Below the pieces are notes generated by a model, which was not told the origin of the DNA, made no database searches, and saw only the letters and a program-made list of their open reading frames with translations. Positions 58,761 through 64,000 of a stretch of DNA of 64,000 bases are shown here, piece by piece; position 1 is the first letter of the stretch; each line of letters opens with the position of its first letter. This DNA comes from Arthrobacter sp. ov407. GTDB taxonomy: Bacteria; Actinomycetota; Actinomycetes; Actinomycetales; Micrococcaceae. The translations under genes and the position numbers were made by a program. The stretch spans positions 62,001 through 126,000 of the forward strand of contig NZ_FNGD01000013.1 in NCBI RefSeq assembly GCF_900102895.1. The letters run 5' to 3'.

Positions 58761-59177
58761 ATGGAACAGCTGCAGGACACGAGCGCTGAAGAACCGGCGT
58801 TGTCTGCCACCACGGTTTTCGCCAGTCTGGCGGAATTGAGGGACGCCCCTGGCTATAGTCCAGCGGCAATAGCCGAACGGCTAATAAACTCGCTGGGCAT
58901 GGATGCTGCGGCACCTCTGCTGGGCGTCGATGTGGAACTCCTGGACCGCTGGGCATCGGGCCAGGATGCGCCGAACGCGGCTGGCCGGCTCCGGCTCGCG
59001 GACCTGGACGCCCTTGTCGGGCACCTCCACTGTGCTTTCACTCCAGCCCAGGCCATGCTCTGGATGTGCAGTCCCAACGTGCAGCTGGGCTCCAGACCAA
59101 TCGATGTTTACCGCACTCAGGGGTCGGCGCCGGTGATCGGCGCCATCCGGGCCCACGTGCAGGAGGCCCTCGGCTGA
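58761..59177 (+). CDS. hypothetical protein with ParS/MbcA-like C-terminal region
   Basis: About 138 residues from ATG 58761; a GTG at 58719 is possible. The middle (AAAPLLGVDVELLDRWASGQDAPNAAGRLRLADLDALVGHL) looks like a helix-turn-helix. The C-terminus (AMLWMCSPNVQLGSRPIDVYRTQGSAPVIGAI) resembles the toxin-binding domain of Xre/MbcA/ParS antitoxins. No RES-type toxin gene is next to it, so an orphan antitoxin-like regulator is possible. The ribosome site is weak. Confidence 0.6.
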   Translation: MEQLQDTSAEEPALSATTVFASLAELRDAPGYSPAAIAERLINSLGMDAAAPLLGVDVELLDRWASGQDAPNAAGRLRLADLDALVGHLHCAFTPAQAMLWMCSPNVQLGSRPIDVYRTQGSAPVIGAIRAHVQEALG

Positions 59178-59205
59178 CGGTGAGCGCGTCCGGACTGCCG
59201 CGGCA

Positions 59206-59682
59206 TCAGCGGGGCTTAGACAGCCGGTCCTTCGCATGATGGCTCCCGGGCCCGACAGGCACAAGCTCGGTGGCCTGAGCGAGACCTTGGGTAGGCATCG
59301 AGACATACATGCTCTCGGCCCGGCTTACTTGGAATGTCTCATGCCAGATGCCGACCGCCCTGGGGGCCTTCCTCGCCTGGCGGTTGAAGGCAGTCCAAGC
59401 CGGCCTGTGCTCGGAATCCGGCGCACTCGCGTAGGCATACAGCTTGTCCAGCGAGTCCCAGTACTGCACGATGACCGGCCCGCCGGCTCCAAGGGCAAAG
59501 CGAAAACCACGGAGACCGGAATCCGGCTCCCGGAACAGTTCGGTCAGCATCCGGGGCATCGCAAAGAAGACCGGCAGCCACAGATCCGGACGCCAGGGAC
59601 TGTTGATGCGCATACCGATGAGGAAGACCACCAAATCACCGGAATGGCTGTGCGTGAAACGTCCAGCATTGATGCGTGCCAT
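59206..59682 (-). CDS. DUF4188 domain protein
   Basis: A 158-residue protein with AGGAG seven bases before the ATG. The family pattern is FTHSHSGDLVVFLIGMRINSPWRPDLWLPVFFAMPRMLTEL, then GGPVIVQYWDSLDKLYAYASAPDSEHRPAW and VGIWHETFQV. It resembles heme- or monooxygenase-like dimeric barrels, but function is unknown. It is divergent from a MerR gene, across a MerR-type palindrome, and so is probably its target. Confidence 0.9.
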   Translation of the reverse strand: MARINAGRFTHSHSGDLVVFLIGMRINSPWRPDLWLPVFFAMPRMLTELFREPDSGLRGFRFALGAGGPVIVQYWDSLDKLYAYASAPDSEHRPAWTAFNRQARKAPRAVGIWHETFQVSRAESMYVSMPTQGLAQATELVPVGPGSHHAKDRLSKPR

Positions 59683-59704
59683 ACTTTTCTCCTAACTAGA
59701 TACC

Positions 59705-59730
59705 GTTACTCACCAATGTTGGGGAGTAAC
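59705..59730. promoter_or_regulatory. MerR-type palindromic operator
   Basis: A 26-base site: GTTACTC, then CCAA, then TTGG, then GAGTAAC, symmetric around AATGTT. It lies 24 bases before the MerR TTG start and 23 bases before the DUF4188 start. Confidence 0.75.
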
Positions 59731-59753
59731 ACTATCTAAGTCAAGGAGAAACT

Positions 59754-60371
59754 TTGCGCATCTCAGAGCTGGCCGCGGCCACGCAGGTTCCGGTGGCCAC
59801 CATCAAGTACTACCTTCGGGAGAAATTGCTTCACGACGGCGTGCTGACTTCCGCGACCCAGGCACGCTACGACGACTCGCATGTGCGGCGCTTGAAGCTC
59901 ATCCGCTCACTCATTGGCACCGCCGGGCTCAGCGTCAGCGCCACCCGCGAGGTACTGCTTGGCCTGGAGAGCCCGCCGGAGTCCGGCCACGATCTGCTCG
60001 GAATCGCGCACCACGCGGTCACCCGGACCGCACCGGACGACGTCGACCTCTCCTCGGCACAGAAGCTGCTGGACCGTTGGGGCTGGGGCGCAGCGACATG
60101 CGACCGCGATACCCAGGCTGCCTTGGTGGCGGCGCTGCACGGGCTCTCGGAGGCGGGATTCGACGCGCCGGCGGCGCTCTTGGACCGTTACGCCGCGGCA
60201 ATGCAGGACATCGCGGAGGCCGACGTCGACACTGTCCCCACGGATTCGGCCGAGGCCGCGATGCGGCACGTGGTCCTCGGAACACTCCTCATGGAACCCG
60301 TACTCCTGGCCATGCGCCGGCTTGCCCAGCAAAGCGCATCCTTCCAGCGGTTTGGCGGGACGGGGTCCTAG
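59754..60371 (+). CDS. MerR-family transcriptional regulator
   Basis: A 205-residue regulator starting at TTG with AAGGAG five bases upstream. The winged helix reads MRISELAAATQVPVATIKYYLREKLLHDG and ARYDDSHVRRLKLIRSLIGTAGLSVSATREVLLGL. The C-terminal part is a longer helical ligand domain than in metal-sensing members and has no cysteine cluster, so an organic ligand is likelier. It probably controls itself and the divergent DUF4188 gene. It converges with the ars cluster (three bases overlap with the acetyltransferase stop). Confidence 0.9.
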   Translation: MRISELAAATQVPVATIKYYLREKLLHDGVLTSATQARYDDSHVRRLKLIRSLIGTAGLSVSATREVLLGLESPPESGHDLLGIAHHAVTRTAPDDVDLSSAQKLLDRWGWGAATCDRDTQAALVAALHGLSEAGFDAPAALLDRYAAAMQDIAEADVDTVPTDSAEAAMRHVVLGTLLMEPVLLAMRRLAQQSASFQRFGGTGS

Positions 60372-60892
60372 ATGGCTGGGGAGCGGCGCTCGATCAGCAC
60401 CGTATCCCGCCACTGCCCTTCGCTGGGCCCGTAGCTCATGCGGGCAATACGGTTCCGCCGGCCGACGACGGCGAATCCGTTCGCGAGGTGGAGCTTTAGG
60501 CTTGCTTCGTTTTCGGGGAAGACACTGGCCTGGATCGTCCAGATCCCGCCCTGCTCGGTCGATGCGGCCAGGGCCTGAAGCAGTGCGGCCCCCACTCCCC
60601 TGCCGCGGGCGTCCGCGGCGACGTAGACGGAGTGTTCGACCACGCCGGCATACACCGGCCGGACGGACGCGGCGGAGACAGCCGCCCAGCCAAGGATCCC
60701 GCCCTCGGGCGTCTCGGCCACCAGACGGTGGCCGGGCAGCCGGGAACTGGTGAAGCGTTCCCAGTCCGGCACCTCTGCTTCAAAGGTGGCGTGTCCGGTG
60801 GAGATTCCTTCGCGGTAGATCCCTTGGACGGCCGGCCAGTCGTCCTCGCGCATCGAGCGGATCGTGACCGCGGACTGTTCTGTCGCGGTCAC
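60368..60892 (-). CDS. arsN: ArsN1-like GNAT acetyltransferase
   Basis: A 174-residue GNAT protein whose GTG start overlaps the arsR stop (GTGA), so it is the second gene of that transcript. Text is IRSMREDDWPAVQGIYREGISTGHATFEAEVPDWERF, then VAADARGRGVGAALLQALAAS (acetyl-CoA loop) and IQASVFPENEASLKLHLANGFAVVGRRNRI. This is the phosphinothricin-acetyltransferase-like group that includes ArsN1, which acetylates arsinothricin. The assignment rests on family plus ars context. Confidence 0.82.
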   Translation of the reverse strand: MTATEQSAVTIRSMREDDWPAVQGIYREGISTGHATFEAEVPDWERFTSSRLPGHRLVAETPEGGILGWAAVSAASVRPVYAGVVEHSVYVAADARGRGVGAALLQALAASTEQGGIWTIQASVFPENEASLKLHLANGFAVVGRRNRIARMSYGPSEGQWRDTVLIERRSPAI

Positions 60893-61239
60893 AGGGTTGC
60901 CAGGAGCCCGGCGGTCTGTTCGAGCGCCCCGGGCACCAGGGAGTAGTAGGCCCATGTGCCGCGCTTTTCACGGTGCAGCAGCCCGGCATCGACCAAGATC
61001 TTCAGGTGGTGGGAGACCGTGGGCTGGCCCAGGTCCAGGGGCTCGGTGAGGTCGCAGACGCAGGATTCACCGGCGGGATCGGCCTTGACGATGGAGAGCA
61101 GCCTTAGCCGGTTCGGATCGGCCAGCGCCTTGAAGATCAGGGCTTTCTCCTTCGCCTCCTCAGCGCCGATGGCAGGCATTCCTGCCGGGGCACAGCAGGC
61201 TTCATCCGTGGCCGGTTCGAGGATAGGCAGCGAGGTCAT
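60889..61239 (-). CDS. arsR: ArsR-family arsenic-responsive repressor
   Basis: A 116-residue repressor. The winged helix is LADPNRLRLLSIVKADPAGESCVCDLTEPLDLGQPTVSHHLKILVDAGLLHREKRGTWAYYSL. CVCDL in the DNA-recognition region is the classical As(III)-binding Cys pair. An extra CC near the N-terminus (DEACCAP) may supply further ligands. ATG 61239 has no ribosome site, but lies seven bases after a CATAAT -10 box, so the mRNA is probably leaderless. A start at 61266 is less likely. Its operator copy is at 61257. Confidence 0.92.
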   Translation of the reverse strand: MTSLPILEPATDEACCAPAGMPAIGAEEAKEKALIFKALADPNRLRLLSIVKADPAGESCVCDLTEPLDLGQPTVSHHLKILVDAGLLHREKRGTWAYYSLVPGALEQTAGLLATL

Positions 61240-61245
61240 GTATCC

Positions 61246-61273
61246 ATTATGCCCGGATATTGACAATCATCAA
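61246..61273 (-). promoter_or_regulatory. arsR promoter (minus strand), predicted leaderless
   Basis: TTGATG (61268-61273), a 16-base spacer and CATAAT (61246-61251) on the minus strand. Transcription would start at or near the arsR ATG at 61239. The operator at 61257-61274 covers the -35 box and most of the spacer. Confidence 0.65.
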
Positions 61274-61274
61274 T
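61257..61274. promoter_or_regulatory. ArsR operator, copy 1
   Basis: ATATTGACAATCATCAAT, with symmetric ATTGA/TCAAT arms around six bases. The identical 18 bases occur at 62865-62882 before arsC. Confidence 0.85.
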
Positions 61275-61287
61275 GTATGAGCGAAGG

Positions 61288-62028
61288 CTATGCGCGGGCC
61301 GTTTCGGCACTGCGCGCGAGAACGACGTCGTCCGCGGTGCGGGCGGCGGAGGGGAACAGAATGAGGAGGAGGCCCAGGCCTACTGCCGCGCCGATCAACT
61401 GCGCCACGACGAAGCCGGGAACGGAGGCCGGTGCGATCCCGGCGAAGGTGTCACTGAAGATGCGGCCCACCGTCACGGCCGGGTTCGCGAACGACGTCGA
61501 GGACGTGAACCAGTACGCGGCCCCGATGTAAGCGCCCACCGCCGGCGCTGCGAGGACGCCACGCTTGGTGGCAGCCAGGGCGAAGATCAGCAGGACCAGT
61601 CCAGCGGTGGCGACAACCTCGCTCAGCAGATGACCCGGGGTTGTGCGCTCCTTGGCGGAGATGGAGGTGCCCACCTCAAACATGGCGTTCGCGACCACGC
61701 TGCCGCTGACTGCACCCACGGTCTGGGCAACCACATAGGTGCCCAGCTCCGGCAGGGTCAAGCCGGTACCGCTGCGTCGTCCCAGGATCCAGTCGGCGAG
61801 GGAAACCACAGGGTTGAAATGCGCGCCGCTCACGGACCCCAGCACCAGAATCAGCACCGTCAGGCCCAGCACCGTGGCGGTGCTGTTCTGGAGCAGTTGC
61901 AGGCCAACGTCATTGGGGGAGAGTTGCTGTGCGGCGATCCCGGACCCGACGACGATGGTCACGAGCAAGCTGGTGCCGAGTAGCTCGGCGACGGCGCGCC
62001 GCCACAGCGGCGGCTGGTTGGAAGTCAT
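61288..62028 (-). CDS. MIP-family channel (aquaporin, ars-associated)
   Basis: A 246-residue membrane protein with six segments. The two half-helix boxes are GAHFNPVVSLADW (NPV variant of NPA) and TSFANPAVTVGRIFSD. Aquaglyceroporins in ars clusters, such as AqpS, let As(III) pass out of the cell down its gradient. The context beside two ArsR-type genes and ArsC supports that role here. It lies 49 bases upstream of arsR on the same strand and is divergent from the arsR-phosphatase fusion gene. Confidence 0.9.
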   Translation of the reverse strand: MTSNQPPLWRRAVAELLGTSLLVTIVVGSGIAAQQLSPNDVGLQLLQNSTATVLGLTVLILVLGSVSGAHFNPVVSLADWILGRRSGTGLTLPELGTYVVAQTVGAVSGSVVANAMFEVGTSISAKERTTPGHLLSEVVATAGLVLLIFALAATKRGVLAAPAVGAYIGAAYWFTSSTSFANPAVTVGRIFSDTFAGIAPASVPGFVVAQLIGAAVGLGLLLILFPSAARTADDVVLARSAETARA

Positions 62029-62037
62029 GGCAACAGC

Positions 62038-62066
62038 TTGATAGAAAGAATTAACTCAGTCAAAAT
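62038..62066 (+). promoter_or_regulatory. promoter of the ArsR-phosphatase fusion gene, predicted leaderless
   Basis: TTGATA (62038-62043), 17-base spacer, CAAAAT (62061-62066), with the ATG at 62074 starting eight bases downstream. No ribosome site lies between. Confidence 0.55.
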
Positions 62067-62073
62067 TGAACCA

Positions 62074-62748
62074 ATGAATATTGAGACAGCAGACGGTTTT
62101 CGGACGCGGGTGGCCAAGCACGCGGCCCTCGCCGATCCTGCGCGGCTGCGCATCGTTGATCTGCTGACCCTGGGGGACTTGTCCCCGACGGAACTGCAGG
62201 CAGAGCTGGCGATGCCGTCCAATCTGCTCTCCCACCATCTGCGCGCACTGGAAGAGGCCGGGCTGGCAACCCGCCACCGCTCCGAAGCCGACAGGCGCCG
62301 CAGCTACATCCGGCTTGCCGCCGGCGCCCTGGAGGGCCTTGTTCCGGGAGCCGAACACGGGGCCCGCCGCGTCCTGTTCGTCTGCACACGAAACAGCGCC
62401 AGGTCCCAACTGGCCGCCGCACTCTGGCAGCGGGTCAGCGAAATCCCCTCGACGTCGGCGGGAACACATCCCGCGGACCGCATCGCCCGGGGCGCCGTCG
62501 AGGTCGCCCGCCGTCACGGCGTGGACCTCGCAGACCTTCCTCCGCGCAGGCTGGAGCAGGTGGCCGGGGAGGGTGACTTCGTGGTGACCGTGTGCGATAA
62601 CGCCCACGAGGAACTAACCGGCCTGGGCGGCGTGCACTGGTCAGTGCCGGATCCGCTGCGCCTGGGCACGGAGGATGCCTTCGAGAAGGCTTTCGATGAC
62701 ATCGCCCATCGGATCAATGACCTCGCACCCCGCGTGCTCGCAGCCTAA
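62074..62748 (+). CDS. fusion of ArsR-type repressor and low-molecular-weight phosphatase (arsenate reductase-like)
   Basis: A 224-residue two-domain protein. Residues 1-90 form an ArsR winged helix (VAKHAALADPARLRIVDLLTLGDLSPTELQAELAMPSNLLSHHLRALEEAGLATRHRSEADRRRSYIRL). It lacks the CxC pair. Residues 95-224 form an LMW phosphatase with P-loop VLFVCTRNSARSQLAAALW and the later TVCDNAHEEL and VPDPLRLG. The P-loop Cys could reduce arsenate. A TTG at 62038 would add 12 residues but overlaps the promoter. It is divergent from the aquaporin. Confidence 0.9.
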   Translation: MNIETADGFRTRVAKHAALADPARLRIVDLLTLGDLSPTELQAELAMPSNLLSHHLRALEEAGLATRHRSEADRRRSYIRLAAGALEGLVPGAEHGARRVLFVCTRNSARSQLAAALWQRVSEIPSTSAGTHPADRIARGAVEVARRHGVDLADLPPRRLEQVAGEGDFVVTVCDNAHEELTGLGGVHWSVPDPLRLGTEDAFEKAFDDIAHRINDLAPRVLAA

Positions 62749-62864
62749 CTCGCTCCGACAATGCCCCGCCCACTCCTTCCGCTGCGGGCAAGGGGCAATT
62801 TTCCGCAGGCTCATCCAGGGCCGTCCGGCATGCCCGAGGAGGAGGTGAAGCCGCCACCACGTAA

Positions 62865-62882
62865 ATATTGACAATCATCAAT
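62865..62882. promoter_or_regulatory. ArsR operator, copy 2
   Basis: The same 18 bases as at 61257-61274, ATATTGACAATCATCAAT. It overlaps the -35 box of the arsC promoter. Confidence 0.85.
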
Positions 62883-62897
62883 CTACGGTCCAATACT
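62868..62897 (+). promoter_or_regulatory. arsC promoter
   Basis: TTGACA (62868-62873), an 18-base spacer and AATACT (62892-62897). About 90 bases of leader precede the arsC GTG. Confidence 0.7.
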
Positions 62898-62995
62898 TTG
62901 TACATCGACTCTTATCAATGTTCCGCCCGAGCGCTGCACGTGCAGGCGCAGGACCTTGACCGGCCCGACACCCAACTGATTCCAGGAGAAACCCC

Positions 62996-63418
62996 GTGAG
63001 CACCGAAGCCGCCAAGAAGCCCTCCGTCCTGTTCGTCTGCGTCCACAACGCCGGCCGCTCCCAGATGGCAGCCGCCTTCCTCACCACCCTCGGCGAGGGC
63101 CGGATCGAGGTCCGCTCCGCCGGTTCCCAGCCCGCGGACAAGGTCAACCCCGCAGCCGTGGAGGCCATGGCGGAACTCGGCATCGACATGTCGGCCGAGA
63201 TTCCCAAAATCCTCACCACCGAGGCTGTGAAGGAATCCGACGTCGTGATCACCATGGGCTGCGGCGACGAATGCCCCTACTTCCCCGGCAAGCGCTACGA
63301 GGACTGGGTCCTGGAGGACCCCGCCGGGCAGGGCGTGGACTCCGTCCGCCCGATCCGCGATGAGATCAGGACCCGCATCGAGGCCTTGATCGCATCACTC
63401 ACCCCCGTCGCCAAGTAA
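62996..63418 (+). CDS. arsC: arsenate reductase, LMW-phosphatase type
   Basis: A 140-residue protein starting at GTG 62996 with AGGAG seven bases upstream. The P-loop is VLFVCVHNAGRSQMAAAF, followed by RSAGSQPADKVNPAAVEAM and ITMGCGDECPYFPGKRYEDWVLEDPAGQG. In actinobacteria this group uses mycothiol/mycoredoxin, or thioredoxin with extra cysteines, to reduce arsenate to arsenite. Besides the P-loop Cys, two cysteines are seen in GCGDECP. It is the first gene of a plus-strand transcript that continues into the flavoprotein. Confidence 0.94.
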   Translation: MSTEAAKKPSVLFVCVHNAGRSQMAAAFLTTLGEGRIEVRSAGSQPADKVNPAAVEAMAELGIDMSAEIPKILTTEAVKESDVVITMGCGDECPYFPGKRYEDWVLEDPAGQGVDSVRPIRDEIRTRIEALIASLTPVAK

Positions 63419-63441
63419 CGGGCAGCAAGAAAGAGGAAACC

Positions 63442-64000
63442 ATGGATTCAGCGAAGAACCTTCCCGTTGCAGTGATCGGCGCCGGCCCCGTGGGCCTGGC
63501 CGCCGCGGCCCACCTGATCGAACGCGGACTCGAACCGCTAATCCTCGAGGCCGGCCCCTCCGCTGGCGCCGCCATCGAGCAGTGGCGCCACATCCGGCTG
63601 TTCTCTCCCTGGCAGTACAACATCGACGCCGCCGCCGTCCGCCTGCTCGAAGCCTCCGGCTGGGAATCGCCCCGGCCCACGGCCCTTCCCTACGGCGGGG
63701 AACTCATCGACCAGTACCTGACACCGCTGGCTGCCCTTCCCGAGATCGCCTCCCGCCTGCAGACGGGCGCCAGCGTCCTCGCGATCACCCGCCGGGGCCT
63801 GGACAAGACACACACCCGTGACCGCGAGAGCACACCGTTCGTCGTCCGGGTCGAGCACGAGGACGGCGAAACCCGCGACTACACCGTGGCCGGGGTCATT
63901 GACGCCTCCGGCACCTGGTCCACCCGCAACCCGCTGGGGATCTCCGGGCTTCCTGCCATCGGCGAAGACTCCGCTGCGGACCGGATCTCCTCGCCGCTCC
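63442..64000 (+). CDS. FAD-dependent oxidoreductase, ArsO-like (cut by window edge)
   Basis: Only the first 186 residues are in the window; the frame is open at base 64000. AGAGG lies eight bases before the ATG, 23 bases after arsC. The FAD motif is VAVIGAGPVGLAAAAHLIERGLEPLILEAG, then HIRLFSPWQYNIDAAAVRLLE and GVIDASGTWSTRNPLG. This resembles the flavin monooxygenase-like proteins often found in actinobacterial ars operons (ArsO). The function in arsenic resistance is not established. Confidence 0.85.
   Translation, partial: MDSAKNLPVAVIGAGPVGLAAAAHLIERGLEPLILEAGPSAGAAIEQWRHIRLFSPWQYNIDAAAVRLLEASGWESPRPTALPYGGELIDQYLTPLAALPEIASRLQTGASVLAITRRGLDKTHTRDRESTPFVVRVEHEDGETRDYTVAGVIDASGTWSTRNPLGISGLPAIGEDSAADRISSPL

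Overview
The window is high-GC, densely coded DNA. It has short intergenic gaps, many ATGA/GTGA stop-start overlaps, GTG and TTG starts, a large ABC-importer and LacI repertoire, and ars genes of actinobacterial type. This suggests a soil actinobacterium of the Micrococcaceae, Arthrobacter or Pseudarthrobacter-like. The genus is an inference from gene content and style, not from a marker gene. I saw no rRNA, tRNA, CRISPR array, prophage or complete insertion sequence. One short scar looks like the C-terminus of an IS3-type transposase.

Layout. 1-4.3 kb: end of a lipoprotein hydrolase, a single-domain RelA/SpoT synthetase, a cluster of intergenic repeats, a DUF1540 protein, a bile-acid/sodium-symporter family transporter and a short LacI protein. 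4.3-15 kb: a divergent locus with an acetyltransferase and a large FAD/NAD(P) protein on one side. On the other side are an amino-acid-type ABC importer, a DUF1684 protein and two flavin-dependent (LLM) monooxygenases, followed by a second, paralogous binding protein. The set resembles the Bacillus ytm/cmo system for modified cysteines. 15-21 kb: small conserved proteins, a cupin, a zinc alcohol dehydrogenase and a divergent XRE/MmyB-type regulator. 21-31.5 kb: a LacI repressor separates a polyamine-type ABC importer plus amidohydrolase from a nucleoside hydrolase - MFS - ribokinase operon. 31.7-37 kb: M28 peptidase, NagA-like deacetylase with an odd 5' end, FMN reductase, GAF/ANTAR regulator and a lipoprotein.

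37-52.4 kb is the most distinctive part, a fructan locus. A GH68 levansucrase and a membrane-anchored GH32 enzyme sit with an 874-residue secreted GH32 fructanase, a LacI repressor, a complete sugar ABC importer and a PfkB fructokinase. One palindrome of the form GACAWCGTTGTC occurs at three places: before the fructanase, at the repressor start and before the importer. This ties polymer breakdown, uptake and phosphorylation into one predicted local regulon. The fructanase carries what looks like a domain inserted in a copy of itself, which is in turn inserted in the catalytic domain.

52.8-60.4 kb holds regulator-effector pairs (MarR/MFS, TetR, MerR/DUF4188), a PhzF protein and several small or repetitive hypothetical proteins. 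60.4-64 kb is an arsenic resistance cluster: ArsN-like acetyltransferase, ArsR, aquaporin, an ArsR-phosphatase fusion, ArsC and the start of a flavoprotein. An identical 18-bp operator lies before arsR and arsC, and two of the promoters predict leaderless transcripts.
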